Assembly (NCBI GenBank): GCA_001414485.1
Contig: LLEY01000058.1
Coordinates: 1-64,000, forward strand
Direction: 5' to 3'
Source of the DNA: Calycina herbarum
Taxonomy: Eukaryota > Ascomycota > Leotiomycetes > Helotiales > Pezizellaceae
DNA length: 64,000 nt
Below, piece by piece: positions 24,152 through 36,109 of the stretch. The notes under the pieces were generated by a model, which ran no database searches, was not told the origin of the DNA, and saw nothing but the letters and a program-made list of their open reading frames with translations. Position numbers and translations under genes: made by a program. The stretch's first letter is position 1, and each line of letters begins with the position of its first letter.

Positions 24152-26859
24152 CTATAGCGTCTACGGACTTCTACCTAAAGTGATAATACTATACTATAGA
24201 CGCTTGTTTAAATATAGTAATTAATTATAGCCTAAGTTAGTATAAAAATGCTCTATTAATCGTATAGGTGTTTTAAGCTATACGTTGTCTATAGCTAGCT
24301 TAGCGGACTATAATATAATTCAAGATATTAGTAGAGAGTTCTTCCTAATTATCGCCTTCTATAAAGTGCTCTTTATCCTTAACTATATCTCTATCTTATT
24401 CCTAGGTTTTACTTACCCGTGTTAGCTACTTTATAGTAATTCTAATAGTAATATAACGCTATTCCCTTACTATAAGCCAGACGCTTAAATGCTTACTCGT
24501 CTCTTTAGCTAGCTCGCGGCTAAGTTCTTCGCCTACCTATAGTCTATAGAGGTTAGTAAAGAGATACTCGCTTTCGCGGTAGTCGAGGACCTAAGCGAAC
24601 GGTTAGATATAGATAAGGTACTAGATAAGCAACTAGCTCGACTTATTAGAGAGAACGTGGATAATATAGTCTATATTCCTACGCTGCTTACGAGTCTTAT
24701 TATATATAGTTAGAATATAGACCCGGCTATTAAGGATGATAATATTCTAAGCTAAATATAGGCTATTAATAATCTTAAGAGAACCGAGTTTAGGCCTACG
24801 TACTAGCTAACCAGCTTAAATGTGAAATATAACTATAAGCTTATAGAGGAACTGCCGCTCTATAGTAAGATACTAGTGCTTCTGTGATTTAATCTAAGTA
24901 ACTTTCTCTTCTAAGCTCTTCTTTAATATCTAAAAACCGCTAGTAGCAGCGCGTGCTCGCTAAAGAAGAAAGATATACTCTATAGTAAGTTCTAGATTAA
25001 TAGTATACTTAGTAAAGTTAAACCCGGTCTTATAGAACTGCTATATCTAGGCAGTAGAATCAATAATACGAGATAAGTAAATACTAGGTAGTTCTTCGTT
25101 AAAAGATAGTATTATTATTAGCTTCTTAAGCTTCTAAATAAGACTAGTGCTTATCACGCTAATCTTAGTAAGCTCGACGGGTTTTCTAAGGAAATAAACA
25201 GTCTACTTCTCTTTAGTCTAGTAGATATTAGATAGAGACTAGTATACTAGGTTATCCTTCTTACCTTTAGCTAGCTAAGTAAGAATACTTGAAACAGGTA
25301 AGAAGGAGCCTTCGACAAGGTAAGCTAGGCGAAATGCTTTAATACGGTCTTATACTAATCGGATCTCGGCCTTGCCTTTCAATCTAAGCTTAGGCCACGG
25401 CTAAGATAGAATAGCGAGCTTAAGAGTAAGTAGGTGTATAATCTAAAGCATCCTAGTAAGAATAGACATATAATATATTAGACCCTGGAATCCTTTAGTA
25501 GTTAAATCAATCCTACGAACGGCTAGATAATATATTAGAGGAGAGTTATATAGCTTAAGCTTACTAAGGTTCTACGTAATAGCTAATTAGTATAATCGCA
25601 TCACCTAAGTCACTAGAATATAGCTGTTTATATTAGGTTTACTAACCTCTAAAGTGTCCTAGATAGTACTAAGAGCTTTCTACTAGTCCTGGCTATATCT
25701 AACCCCTGTTTCAGTCTCCTTCTTAAACTTAACTAGATTCGTCTAAAGTATATAACATAGAAACTAGGCCTAGATCCGGCTATAGATGTTCAAAGTTATA
25801 GAACTCTAGGGTAATTTAAATAGATACTAGCTAGCAATTTCGTTTTTAGGCGATACCTACTATTTTAACGTATTCTTATAATCTACATTCTTAAGAGTGT
25901 CTAATATACGTGTCCGGATCTAGTTCTACGTATCTAGGAGTTATTAAAGCTCTGGTTCGTTAGATCTAGAATATCGTATAAACGTATACGTCTTAACGAG
26001 GTTGTACTAGGACTAGGCTAAGACTATATACTACTTCGTAAACTAGAGCTACGAATCTAACTTATATATAGTTAGCTTAGCGTATAAAGCTAACCTTCGC
26101 TCGTTAGCTTTAGTTTTCTATTTCTGAATCTCTTCTTTAATAAGATCCTCGCTATCTAATTCTAGGTCTAAGTTAACTATAGTTAACTTAGTACTCTAGT
26201 TAATATCTCGTGTCTGTTATATTACGTCTACGTCTACGTCTACTGCCTAGTATCGCGCTCTCTTTACTATAAACTACGACTATAGTTAAACAGCTCGAAA
26301 TAATTACTCGTCGAGTACTTGCTTTTTATTATACTCTGTATTTAAGTGCTATTATATAACACGTCGATTAATAGTCTTATACTAATAATCTTAACACTAG
26401 AAACTATTTAAAATCGGAAGCACCGGCTATAGTAGAGAACTATCTAGTAGAAGTGATATACTACGGAAATTATACAGCTACTACTACTGCTCTAGATACT
26501 CTATAACCTGCTATCGATGCTCTAGTTTTACTTGATGTTTATTATATAAGTGAGTCGTAATAGCGCCTAGGCTTAGAGCGTGCTAGTACTCGACGGCGTA
26601 GTAGATAATAATACGAAACTCGGGAATTAACGTTAGCTATAGGCTCGCGGCTTTAGATAACGGTAGTAGCAGTTATAAAGACTGAAAAGACATAATATAA
26701 GTAATTAAATTGCTTGAAATACGTCTAGAACCCTCCTTACTAAGAATATATATTCTAGTATATACGCTCGCCTATACGGACTATATACTGCTATTGCTAT
26801 AGGCGAGCCTTACTAAGAAAAAATACATATACTAGAATATATACGATAAATACTATTAG
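24152..26859 (-). pseudogene. TLH RecQ helicase pseudogene, copy D, N-terminal half
   Basis: This continues copy D beyond the Gypsy-1a insertion. Sequence from 24157 aligns with copy A from about 5170 onward. Later landmarks include a W-P-K-L-R-L block on the minus strand (about 25370-25395, the GWP-LGL block of copy A) and a segment near 25840-25890 aligning with copy A ~6955-7000. The OrsD-like N-terminus lies toward 26330. The copy ends TACTATTAG (26851-26859), a RIP-like version of the TACCGTTAG end of A-C. The arms and promoter region are unlike those of the other copies, so D is a distinct, older or more mutated subfamily. Non-functional. Confidence 0.78.
26747..26843. repeat. Nested inverted-repeat structure upstream of TLH copy D
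   Basis: A perfect 17-bp outer repeat (26747-26763 with 26827-26843) encloses a perfect 11-bp repeat (GCTCGCCTATA at 26766-26776 with its complement at 26798-26808). The motif GGCGAGCCTTACTAAGAAAA follows. Arms are unrelated in sequence to those of A-C, but order and position match. Confidence 0.85.
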
Positions 26860-27880
26860 GTTTACTAGTTGAATTTCTATAAGTAGAGCTAGTAGCGCTT
26901 CTAGTAGTACTAGTTCGAGTAAGAATATATAGAATACTAGGTAGATATTTATTATCTATAGTAACGCTAATTCGTAATTCAAAGGTTCTCTAACTCGTTT
27001 GATTTTAAATAGTCTAAGTTTTTTATAGTCTAGTTTATTACTTAGTCTTTTTATATTAATATTTTTCTATACTTAAGTAGACTTTATCTCTCTCTTTTAA
27101 CGTTAGCTCTTAACTACGTCGTTTATTATAGTAGTATACGTTTCTTTTAGCTATAAACTATAAGTCTTCTACTAGTTCTTTATATAATCTCTTAATCTTC
27201 GAGACTTAAATATAAGCAAGTTAGTTATTAGTAGTTATAGATAATAGTTCTTAATATACTACTAATTTATATCTAAAGTTAGCGTAGAATAGCGTAATAA
27301 GTGTTATTTCCGTTACTAAACTATTATAGACAAACTATATTAAGAGTAGTAGCTCTACCTAGTTGTTTTATTAGTAGTTTATATAATAACGAAGGTATAT
27401 CTTAACTACTTAATTTATACGTTCGTTTTCTCTATTTATCTAAGAGTAAAAAGCTATAGAAAGCTTTCTTTTTATACCTAGTCGTTTTATAAGAGCGATC
27501 TAGAACTTAGAGATAAAGAGTTTATCTCTATCTAAGAGTATTTCTTCTAGTAGTCTATATCTTAAGACTACTTCTTTAAAGAATATAAATACTAATTCCT
27601 TAGCTATACTTAATTCTATATATAGTACTAAAATTATATACTTTATAAGTCGTTCTATAATAACCAGGATCGAGTTATACTTAACTCTTATTCTTAGATC
27701 TTTAGATTTTAGTAACTTAATAATAAAATTCTAAGATATTAATTTTTAAGGTATTTATAGTATTAGAGTAATATCTATCTATTTATAAGATATATAGTAG
27801 GAAGCCTTATTCTATATATAGGTATTATACTCTACTATTACTTCTTTAACTATCGTAGATAACTAATTAACATAGTAATA

Positions 27881-27992
27881 GTCGGTTCGTCCTTCTCCTG
27901 CGCTTACGCTGGGAGTCGGCGGAAGCAAGTGTAACTCGGAAGCAAGTGTAGAGTCTGTGTGCTTATTTTTCAAGGTACTTCATTTTGTATAG
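27881..27992. repeat. Pogo-type element, left TIR
   Basis: 112-bp terminal inverted repeat starting GTCGGTTCGTCC. It is GC-rich and almost unmutated compared with the element interior. Confidence 0.95.
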
Positions 27993-28050
27993 TAAATTAT
28001 ATCTTGTCTCCCTACTACTCTTTATAACGTATAACATAAATAATACTAAT

Positions 28051-30180
28051 ATGCCTTATATTACTCGATCCGGCCCTTCTCTTGAACGTATCCTAGAAGA
28101 AGCTATTCCCTCCTCTCCTCCCTTATTTATCGAAGACGAATGGCCCCTCTAGACGCCCGATAAGCGTACAAGAGAGGAGTACTTAGTGGATCTCTATAAG
28201 GCTATAGAATGGGTAAAAGATAAGGGCAAAGATGAATCTCCTAATGTTGCTACAAGGATATATAAGGTGGGGGAGATATTGGTACGCTAGGCTATTACGC
28301 GTGGGAGGAAAGTGGTTCGGAATAAGGACGGTGGATTCAATATACATAGTAGGAATAATAAGGTACTCAACGAGAGCTAGGAAGAAGCTGTACGTTAGTA
28401 CTGTTACAAGCAGTAGGAACAAGGACTTAGGGCTACTCATAAGATAGTCTTCGCTACGATCGGTCACCTGAAAAAGGCTTAAAGTCCTCCGTAAGAACCT
28501 CCATCGTGGAGCTGGTTTACGAAGTAGCTAAAGCGGAACCGCGACCTCTATACGATTAAAACGAAACCCATCGTGTATAAGAGACTCGAGTCGTATACTA
28601 AGAAGGAGGTAAAGGAGTGGTTCGTAGAGTACTAAGAAGAGCTTGCGAAGTACAAGATCAGGAAGCCCAAGTATATCCTTAATATAGACGAGTCGGGCGC
28701 GCAGGTTAGTTACGTAGGAAGTGAGTATGTCGTCGTACCTTCGTAAGTTAAGGAGATGTACTCAACGAGTCCTAAGAACCGTAAGTCAGTGACTATAATA
28801 GAGACGATATCGGCGGACAGGAAGTGTACGCCAGCTCCCTTTGTTATTACGCTAGGAAAGAAGATTATAGAGAACTGGATATCGGCGAAGTTAACTAGTA
28901 AAGAGACTGTAGATTGCTCTCCTATAGGGTACATTAATAACGAAATTATAATGCAGTATCTTAATTACTTTGTTAAGGAGACTAGAGTATTAGAAAACTC
29001 ACCTTAGAGGATCCTTCTTCTTAATAGCTATGAATCTCACTAAGTACCTAAGTTCTAGACTAAGGCGTACGAGTATTATATTAAGGTCTTTTACTTCCCT
29101 TCTCATCTTACTCATATACTCCAACCTCTTAACGTAGGAGTCTTTAGGCCATAGAAACACTACCATAAGCAAGCTATTACTGCCGCCCTCTATTCCCTTA
29201 ACTTCGAGTACTCGGTTACCTTGTTCTTCCGCGACTTAACCTGGATCTGCTAACAGACTATAAAGCCTCATATAATTATAAACTCCTTTAGAAATGCTAG
29301 AACGTACCTACCCTCCTAGAAAGCAATAGAAAAGAAGATACAGTCGTATAATAAAAAGAAGTGCTCTTATAACGAGCTAGAAGACGGTACCGATCTGCTA
29401 CCTCTCCCTCCTACCCGACCTAACAAGATATAGAGTACTGCTACTAAAGTATAAGCCCTTAGTTCTCGCGATCCTACCTAATTTTCCGATCCCTTAGTAA
29501 AGCTCTTTAAGAGTATAATGAGGCAAGTAAGCGTTAACCTACAAAAATCCCACCTTATTATAGTTTAACATCACACCTTATAAGAGAAGATACACGAGGA
29601 GGCAAAGCGCAAGAAGGCTTCGAAGAGGAGTATTCATAAGAGCGGGTTAATTATTATATAGGAGGCATATAAGAGGAAGGATTACCTTACGGTGGAGAGG
29701 AAGAATAAGGCTCTCAAGAAGGCAAAGAAGGAGCTTACGTAAGCTATTAGCAAGGCAAATAAGGGACTTCTTACTCTTAGTATACAAGCTCGTAAGGACG
29801 AGAGGACTTATAAGGCTCGCGTAGCAGAGATGAAGAAGCAGGGAGAGTTTATACCTATTAGGTTAACTAAACCGATCCGCCAGCCAGATAAGGAGCCTAC
29901 TATCTTTAAGCAAGCTTCTCTATAAGAGGAGTATTACCCTAGATTACTTCAAGCTGTATAAGAGGCAGAGGCCCTTCAAGGAGATCTTATTCCAGAGGAA
30001 CCAAGTAGAGGAGAAGAGGGAGAAGTAGTCTTTAATCTTAGTAATACACAAAGAGAGAAGGAGATAATAGAGAGTAGAGATGAGAAGTCCTCGGATCAAG
30101 AGAGTATAGCCTCTATTAATTCCATTATAGACCAGGCTGATTTTATTAACCTCTTAGATCCTAAATTATATAGGGTTTAA
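28051..30180 (+). pseudogene. Pogo/Fot1-like DDE transposase with 25 RIP stops
   Basis: Starting at ATG 28051, one frame of 710 codons runs to a terminal TAA at 30178-30180 with no frameshift and 25 internal stops, all TAG or TAA. The order fits a DDE_1 transposase: N-terminal DNA-binding part (about codons 1-190), then catalytic segments. The first Asp survives (NIDESGAQ, codon ~213). The second site reads L-L-L-N-S-Y-E-S-H where LLLDGHGSH is usual. The third reads LQPLNVGVFRP where Asp replaces Asn in active relatives. The C-terminal ~200 residues are Lys/Glu-rich and probably coiled. Two catalytic Asp to Asn changes plus the stops make it inactive. Confidence 0.93.
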
Positions 30181-30212
30181 TTCTCCTAGGTACCTAGATT
30201 TAGGTGAGGGAG

Positions 30213-30324
30213 CTATACAAAATGAAGTACCTTGAAAAATAAGCGCACAGACTCTACACTTGCTTCCGAGTTACACTTGCTTCCGCCGACTCCCAGCGTA
30301 AGCGCAGGAGAAGGACGAACCGAC
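30213..30324. repeat. Pogo-type element, right TIR
   Basis: Inverted copy of 27881-27992, ending GGACGAACCGAC before the TA duplication. Confidence 0.95.
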
Positions 30325-33300
30325 TATTAGTATTACTTTATCTACTAGAGAGTTCTACGAATTCTCTAATAACTATATACTAGTATTATATAGTATTTCT
30401 AAATAAATTCTTTTATATATAAGTTAGAAACCTAAAGTTTCTCTTTCTTATACCTGTCTTTATAGTTTTATTCTTCTTATAAATAGTATATATTAATATT
30501 CTATTTCTATTCTAGGTTTCTTCCTTTCTAAAGTATCTAAGATCGTTCTTTTTCCTAAGCGTTTTAGATTTTATTTCTCTAGAGGTCGATTTCTCTAAGT
30601 ACTATAACCTTATAAACTATTAGAGCTATGTCTCTATTCTTAAGAGTCTTTAAGATTATAATCTTCTTATACTCTTTCTTCTCTTCGTATCCGGGTTTCT
30701 AGCTAAGAGTATCTGCTTAAGTGTTCGATATTCTACTTATATAACGTATAATAATATTAAATTCTAATAATATTTTAGACTATCTTACTAATCGTCTAGT
30801 TATAAGTTCTTTCGTTGTTATAAACGTCTTTAAATTCTTATAGTCGGTTAAAATCGTAATCTAATATTTTACTTCTTAAAAGTATATTCTCTAATACTCT
30901 AATACTAGTACTATAGTAAGTAATTCTTTATCGAAGATACTATAGTTCTACTATACTAGATTAAATGTTTTAGAGTAGTATATAATAGATATAAGTTTCC
31001 TCTTATTATTTAGTTATAAGTAAACAGTATCTACTACTATATCTAAGACGTCTGTTTCTACTATACTAGGTTTATCTATATTAAAATTATATAAGATAGG
31101 TTTCTTAGCGAACTTTACTTTGATTTTCTGAAAAGTATTCTCTACTTATTTATTCTAGATAAATATAACAGCTTTTTTAGTTAGTACTATTATTAGTTTA
31201 GTAACCTTTATATAGTCTTTAATAAACGAATAGTAGAAGTTTATAAATCTAAGAAAGAACTATATATTCTTTACGTTCCCTAGTAATTTCTAGTTTAGAA
31301 TATCCTAGATCTTTACTAGATCTATTTCTATTTTCTCTAAGCTAACTACCTACGCTAGGAAAAGTGTCTAAGTTACTTCGAACTTATATTTCAAAAGTTT
31401 AAAATAAGAATCTACCTTAAGTAGACGACGTAGAACTTCCTTTATATAACCTTTATAATCTTCTACTCTTTCTAAGAATACTAGAATATTATCTAGATAA
31501 TATATTACTATTATTTCTAGAAGATCTTCTAGAATATTATTATTTTATCTCTAGTATATAGCTAGTATATTATATAGTCTAAATAGTATAACTGTATACT
31601 TATAGAGATCTAATAGTAAGGTAAATACTATTTTCTATTTATCTTCGACTTTTATTTATATTAGTTTATAAGCGTTTTATTAATCTAGTTTTGTAAATCG
31701 TACTACTCTATCTAACTTATCTCGTAAGTACTAGCTACTAGATAACGGATAAGCGTTCTTAACTATAGCGTTATTTACTTCTCTATAATCGATATATACT
31801 CTTCTATCTAGGTCGTTCTTTTTCTTAATAATAAGTATATTTAAGATAATTAGTAACTTAGATTTTCTAATATATCTCTTCTTAATATCTTCTTTTATAT
31901 AACTTTCTATTCTCTATAGATTCTTCTAGTTATATAACTAAAGCTTTTACTTTAAAAGGTAATAACTCTTCTTTAATTTAATCTTATATTCCTATAAGCG
32001 ATGTTCTAGTAAGGCTTATAAGTCTTCTAGGTTTTTAAACAACGCTTTAAATTCTCTATACTATATAGGTATTTCGTTATTAGCTCTCTTACTAATCTGT
32101 AGAGGACTTTAGACTTAGTATTCTAACACGTTAGAAGAGGTAGCGCTAACCTCGTTCTAGTCTTATAGTTAAAAATACAAACCTATATATTTATAATAAC
32201 TAAAGGTTACTATTTAAGTCTTCTAATTAATATCTAGATTATATTCCTAAATCTATAGTATACTAAGTATTTCTTTCTTACTCTCTATCTTAATAATATC
32301 GAATTATATATCTAAATAGTATTCTTTAATATTAATTTTCGTTAGAATAGTTTACTAGTTAATAATTCTATTCTAATATATAATATCTATTCTATTAACT
32401 ACCTCTAGGTAGTATAGTCTTATACTATTAATCGAGACGTTTAGCTTCTTTAGAGCTATCGAGGAAAGGAAATTACCTGTTACTCTAGAGTTAATTATAA
32501 CTCGGAGTTCCTTTTCTTATATTTTTATAGTTATAATTAACTAATTTTCTCTAGAGATAGTATTTAATTCTCTTTTTATAAAGTATACTTTAAATCTCGG
32601 CTCGTCTCTATCTTCTCTACTAGATTTTAAGAAGAAGGTTACTTTCTTTAAATCTATAGAGGCTACCTCGTATATTAATCTATATTCTATAATTCGTTCT
32701 AGTTCTAGTAAGGTTCCGAAGAATCGTTTTTCTATAGACTAGTTAGACATAGCGCTTAGGTAATATCGTATCTATTTAGCTATAGTCTTATTTATTATTT
32801 TAATAGACTATAATTCTCTAACTATTAGATAGTAAAGTTCTCTCTATACTATCTCTATTTCTTATTTAATATTATATTCGTTTATTTCTTAAAAAATTAT
32901 ACTAAATAACCTTTTAGTTCTAGGTTTTTAGAATATTACTTCGATATTACTAACTAAAGCAACTACGGTATACTAGCCTTCTATTTCTAGTATCGTTTCC
33001 TTATTACTAGGTAACGTGTCTAAGAAACTAGGTTTTAGCTGTCTTATAAATTCTCTAGAACTCTACTACTACTATAAGCTGGTTTCTTTCTAAAGGTCTA
33101 CGACTATCTATATATCTTCTATTATAGGCTAGCTAGATATCTTAATCTATCTCTAACTATGTTTAAGTTCTTTAAACTTAATAGTTTCTTAGCTTATAAC
33201 TAGGCTAATCATAGTTACTATTTCAGAGTCGTTCCTAGTAATAGTGTATATTATTAAGATAGTAGGTTTAATACTCTAAGTAGTATAAGAGTTCTAGAAG

Positions 33301-34564
33301 TTAGGCTTCTAATTATCTATATATATCTATCGATTCTCTCTTTCGAATATTCTAGTAAAAGCTTAAGTTTCTCTAACTTCAGAGCTTATATCTCTAACCT
33401 CTTCTTCTAATCTAGAAGAGGAGTTTAATAATTCCAAAGAATCAGTCGATAGTAGTAATTTATATTCTACTTAAAGAGGCAGTTCGTATTCTATTTCTAA
33501 CTATATATTATAATATTCTTTAAGAAGTAGATCTCTATCGTCGTTAGTATTTTATACTCTACTAACTTATAACTCGATTTCTTTGTTATATTTATTTAGC
33601 TATAGATATATAGCGTCTACTACTATATCTAAGACGTCTGTTTTAATCTACGTACTATATTCTCTAGTCTTAAGCTTAGCGTCTATAAGTTCGATTCGCT
33701 TAAGTAATACTACTTCTATTTAAATAGTAGCGTTAACCTATTTCTTTCTCTTCTAGGATTTCGTTTTCTTCTAGCTATAATCGGTTACTCTATAGCCTAG
33801 TTTACTATAGATATAATAGAGTTACTAGTCTCGCCGTCGGTTACGTTCCTTCTAAGAAAGTCCGTCTTTCTCTAGAAAGGTCTTTTTCTATATAACGTTT
33901 ACCTTCTTATTATACTTATTAGCGTAGGCGTGCTTCTACTTTCCTAGTCTCTTACTCTTCTCTCCGTATCTAGAGTTACTCTTTCTAAATTTATATAGAC
34001 GGTTGTCTAGCTAGATAACTTCCTCTATTATACTTATAATAGTTTAAAACTATATATTCTATTTAGCTATTTCCTTACGAATATACGTCTTTAATCCTCT
34101 ATAAAAGAGTTCTATAAAAGCGATAGTATTCTATTCTAATTTCGTTCTATAACGTTAGAATTTATTAGTATAATCTATTACTAATCTAGTCTAGTATAAA
34201 TCTAAAAGCTTATATATAGTAGTTTAGATTATATCGAAGTCTTTAAAGACTTTTCTAATAGTTACTTTGAATTCTCTCTAAGATTTAAATATAATCTTAG
34301 TTATCTCTATTCTTCTATCTTTATTCTTATTTCTAAAGAAGTCTTCTAAATATAGCTAAGTCTATTCTAATACTAACTCTCTAAGATAGAAGATAGTAAA
34401 GATAGTTCACGAGTTATAATTACCTTTGAATTTGTCTAAATTAAAGTTAAAGTAGATATCTATTTAGAGAAGGAATAAGTCGAGTTTCTTACGTTTTCTA
34501 TAATACGTATCTAGTATCTTAACCTTAATAGACTCTAATACCTCGACTTTGTAAGACTTAGAAG

Positions 34565-34832
34565 TGTCAAGGGTTACACCCGTGGAATAAGTCTCGGAGT
34601 ACTCCAGCGACGCATTCACGTGACCTCGCTTAGCAACGCATAGACGTAACCTCGCTTAGCAACGTATAGACGTGATAGAACCTTCGAGAGTACTCTTAGC
34701 AGAACTCTCTAGAATGAGCTAACTAAGTATATAAGTTAGTAAGGACTCTAGCTTAGAAAGGATAATCGAATCTTCTTATATATAGATAGCCTCTATAGTT
34801 TAATTTATTAGTACTTATTATAAGCTCTAATA
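34565..34832 (+). repeat. Gypsy-2 5' LTR
   Basis: 268-bp direct repeat of 46006-46273. It holds a short internal duplication of the word ACCTCGCTTAGCAACG. Confidence 0.94.
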
Positions 34833-35079
34833 TTAGATTCGATTTAAAAACAACGGGCCTTTATAGTAACACTGGAACATATTAGGCTATTTTAGTAATA
34901 CTAGAATATATCGGGCTATTTTAGTAATACTAGAATATAACGAGCCTTTATAGTAATACTAGAATATATCGAGCTATTTTAGTAATACTAGAACTTAAGA
35001 GCCTTTATAGTAATACTAGAATATATCAGGCTATTTTAGTAACACTAGAACATATTAGGCTATTTATAGCAACACTAGA

Positions 35080-35843
35080 ACTTATAGGCTATTTCACGGC
35101 ATTTATAGAACTTACGAATAATAGAAGAACTATAAGAAGGCGGTATACTGAATCAGCTACCTGCCTAGTTCCTATAGTATGTTTAAGAGTAGTAGAATTA
35201 GTTAATATCTACCTAAGAGGACGATCGTCTACGGATTACGAACGAGTAAAAGAAGAATAAGAAAGCTCGCTTATAGATAGTCTACAACGATAATAAACCT
35301 AGGAAATCTCTTCCTCTACTACTGGAATTCTACGGAGACTCGGATAAGCTAGAAGCTTGGTTATAACAAGTATAAGCTAAAATCGAAGTCAACTACTATA
35401 GATATACTAAATACGTTAAGTTTTAGGCACTTAACAGATCTCTATAGAGTAAGGCGCTCTATAGAATAGAAGTATAGGTACAGGAACAGGGTAAGCTAGA
35501 GCTAGCTAATAGTAGTGATTTCTTAGATTAAGTAGAGTTTATATTTAGAGACTTATAAGCTAAGGAAAGAGTGTAACGAAAGCTGGAATCCTTCTACTAG
35601 AGCTTAAGACTATTTCTAGAGGTCTTTATAGAATAGCAAGCCCTACTTATAGAGTCTAGAGGAGGATCTTAGCTAGATAACGTAAAGAAGGTGTCTCTTA
35701 ACTGAATCCTTAGTAACGAGTTAGTTAAGGTAATAATCATAGTTCCTTCTTAACCTAACTTCGAGTCTTACTACTCTATTATTAAAGAAACGGACGACCG
35801 CTTAAGAGCTTATAAAGCTCGAATATTAAGATCTAGAGCCTAG
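35080..35843 (+). pseudogene. Gypsy-2 gag, N-terminal portion
   Basis: Plus-strand translation around 35310-35400 gives L-P-L-L-L-E-F-Y-G-D-S-D-K-L-E-A-W-L, the retrotransposon gag signature (P-x-F-x-G-...-L-x-x-W/F-L). Stops are TAG/TAA at Gln sites. It is cut at 35843 by Gypsy-3; CCTAG (35839-35843) is the target duplication. Gag resumes at 41951. Confidence 0.75.
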
Positions 35844-36075
35844 TGTTACGATCTATAACTGAAGGCAAAGGTATAAGAGTATATATATATATATTCGAGA
35901 ATTTAAAGCTATAGTTCTAAGAATAAGAGAATACGGAATATATACTCTACGAAAAAGAGGTATTTCTACTAACTATAAAGAGTCTTTAATCTTATTATAA
36001 ATCCGTCTAAGCGTTGCAGCTCTGACGGTCACGTGTAGAACTGAGAATTACGTGTTATAGACTAGCGCTGTAATA
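35844..36075 (-). repeat. Gypsy-3 LTR, left copy
   Basis: 232-bp direct repeat of 41714-41945, with a TA dinucleotide run (35879-35892) inside. Confidence 0.94.
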
Positions 36076-36109
36076 TTACCCTCTCTTTTGAAAAAAGCTT
36101 ATTTATAAG

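Larger units (their letters stand above)
27881..30324 (+). mobile_element. Tc1/mariner-pogo type DNA transposon inserted in Gypsy-1b
   Basis: Terminal inverted repeats of 112 bp (27881-27992 and 30213-30324) match except at one base (27960). The element is flanked by TA (27879-27880 and 30325-30326), the target duplication of this superfamily. Each TIR contains the word GGAAGCAAGTGTA twice. One transposase frame lies inside. It interrupts the integrase region of Gypsy-1b, so it is younger than that element. Confidence 0.95.
26860..34559 (-). mobile_element. Gypsy-1b, minus-strand relative of Gypsy-1a, 3'-truncated and interrupted
   Basis: Minus-strand sequence aligns to Gypsy-1a gag-pol in reverse order: integrase end near 26870-27880, then (beyond the pogo insertion) RNase H, reverse transcriptase (Y-L-D-N box near 31480-31500), protease and gag up to 34559. 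It begins at sequence matching Gypsy-1a position ~23035, so the chromodomain and 3' LTR are missing and it abuts the 5' end of TLH copy D directly. Gypsy-2 (target duplication AGAAG) interrupts it at 34560; the remaining gag start and part of the 5' LTR are at 46279-46671. Heavily RIP-mutated; no open frame of note. Confidence 0.88.

Noticed and set aside
28183..28934. Minus-strand frames inside the pogo element
   Set aside because: They are shadows of the plus-strand transposase, which has recognisable DDE motifs.
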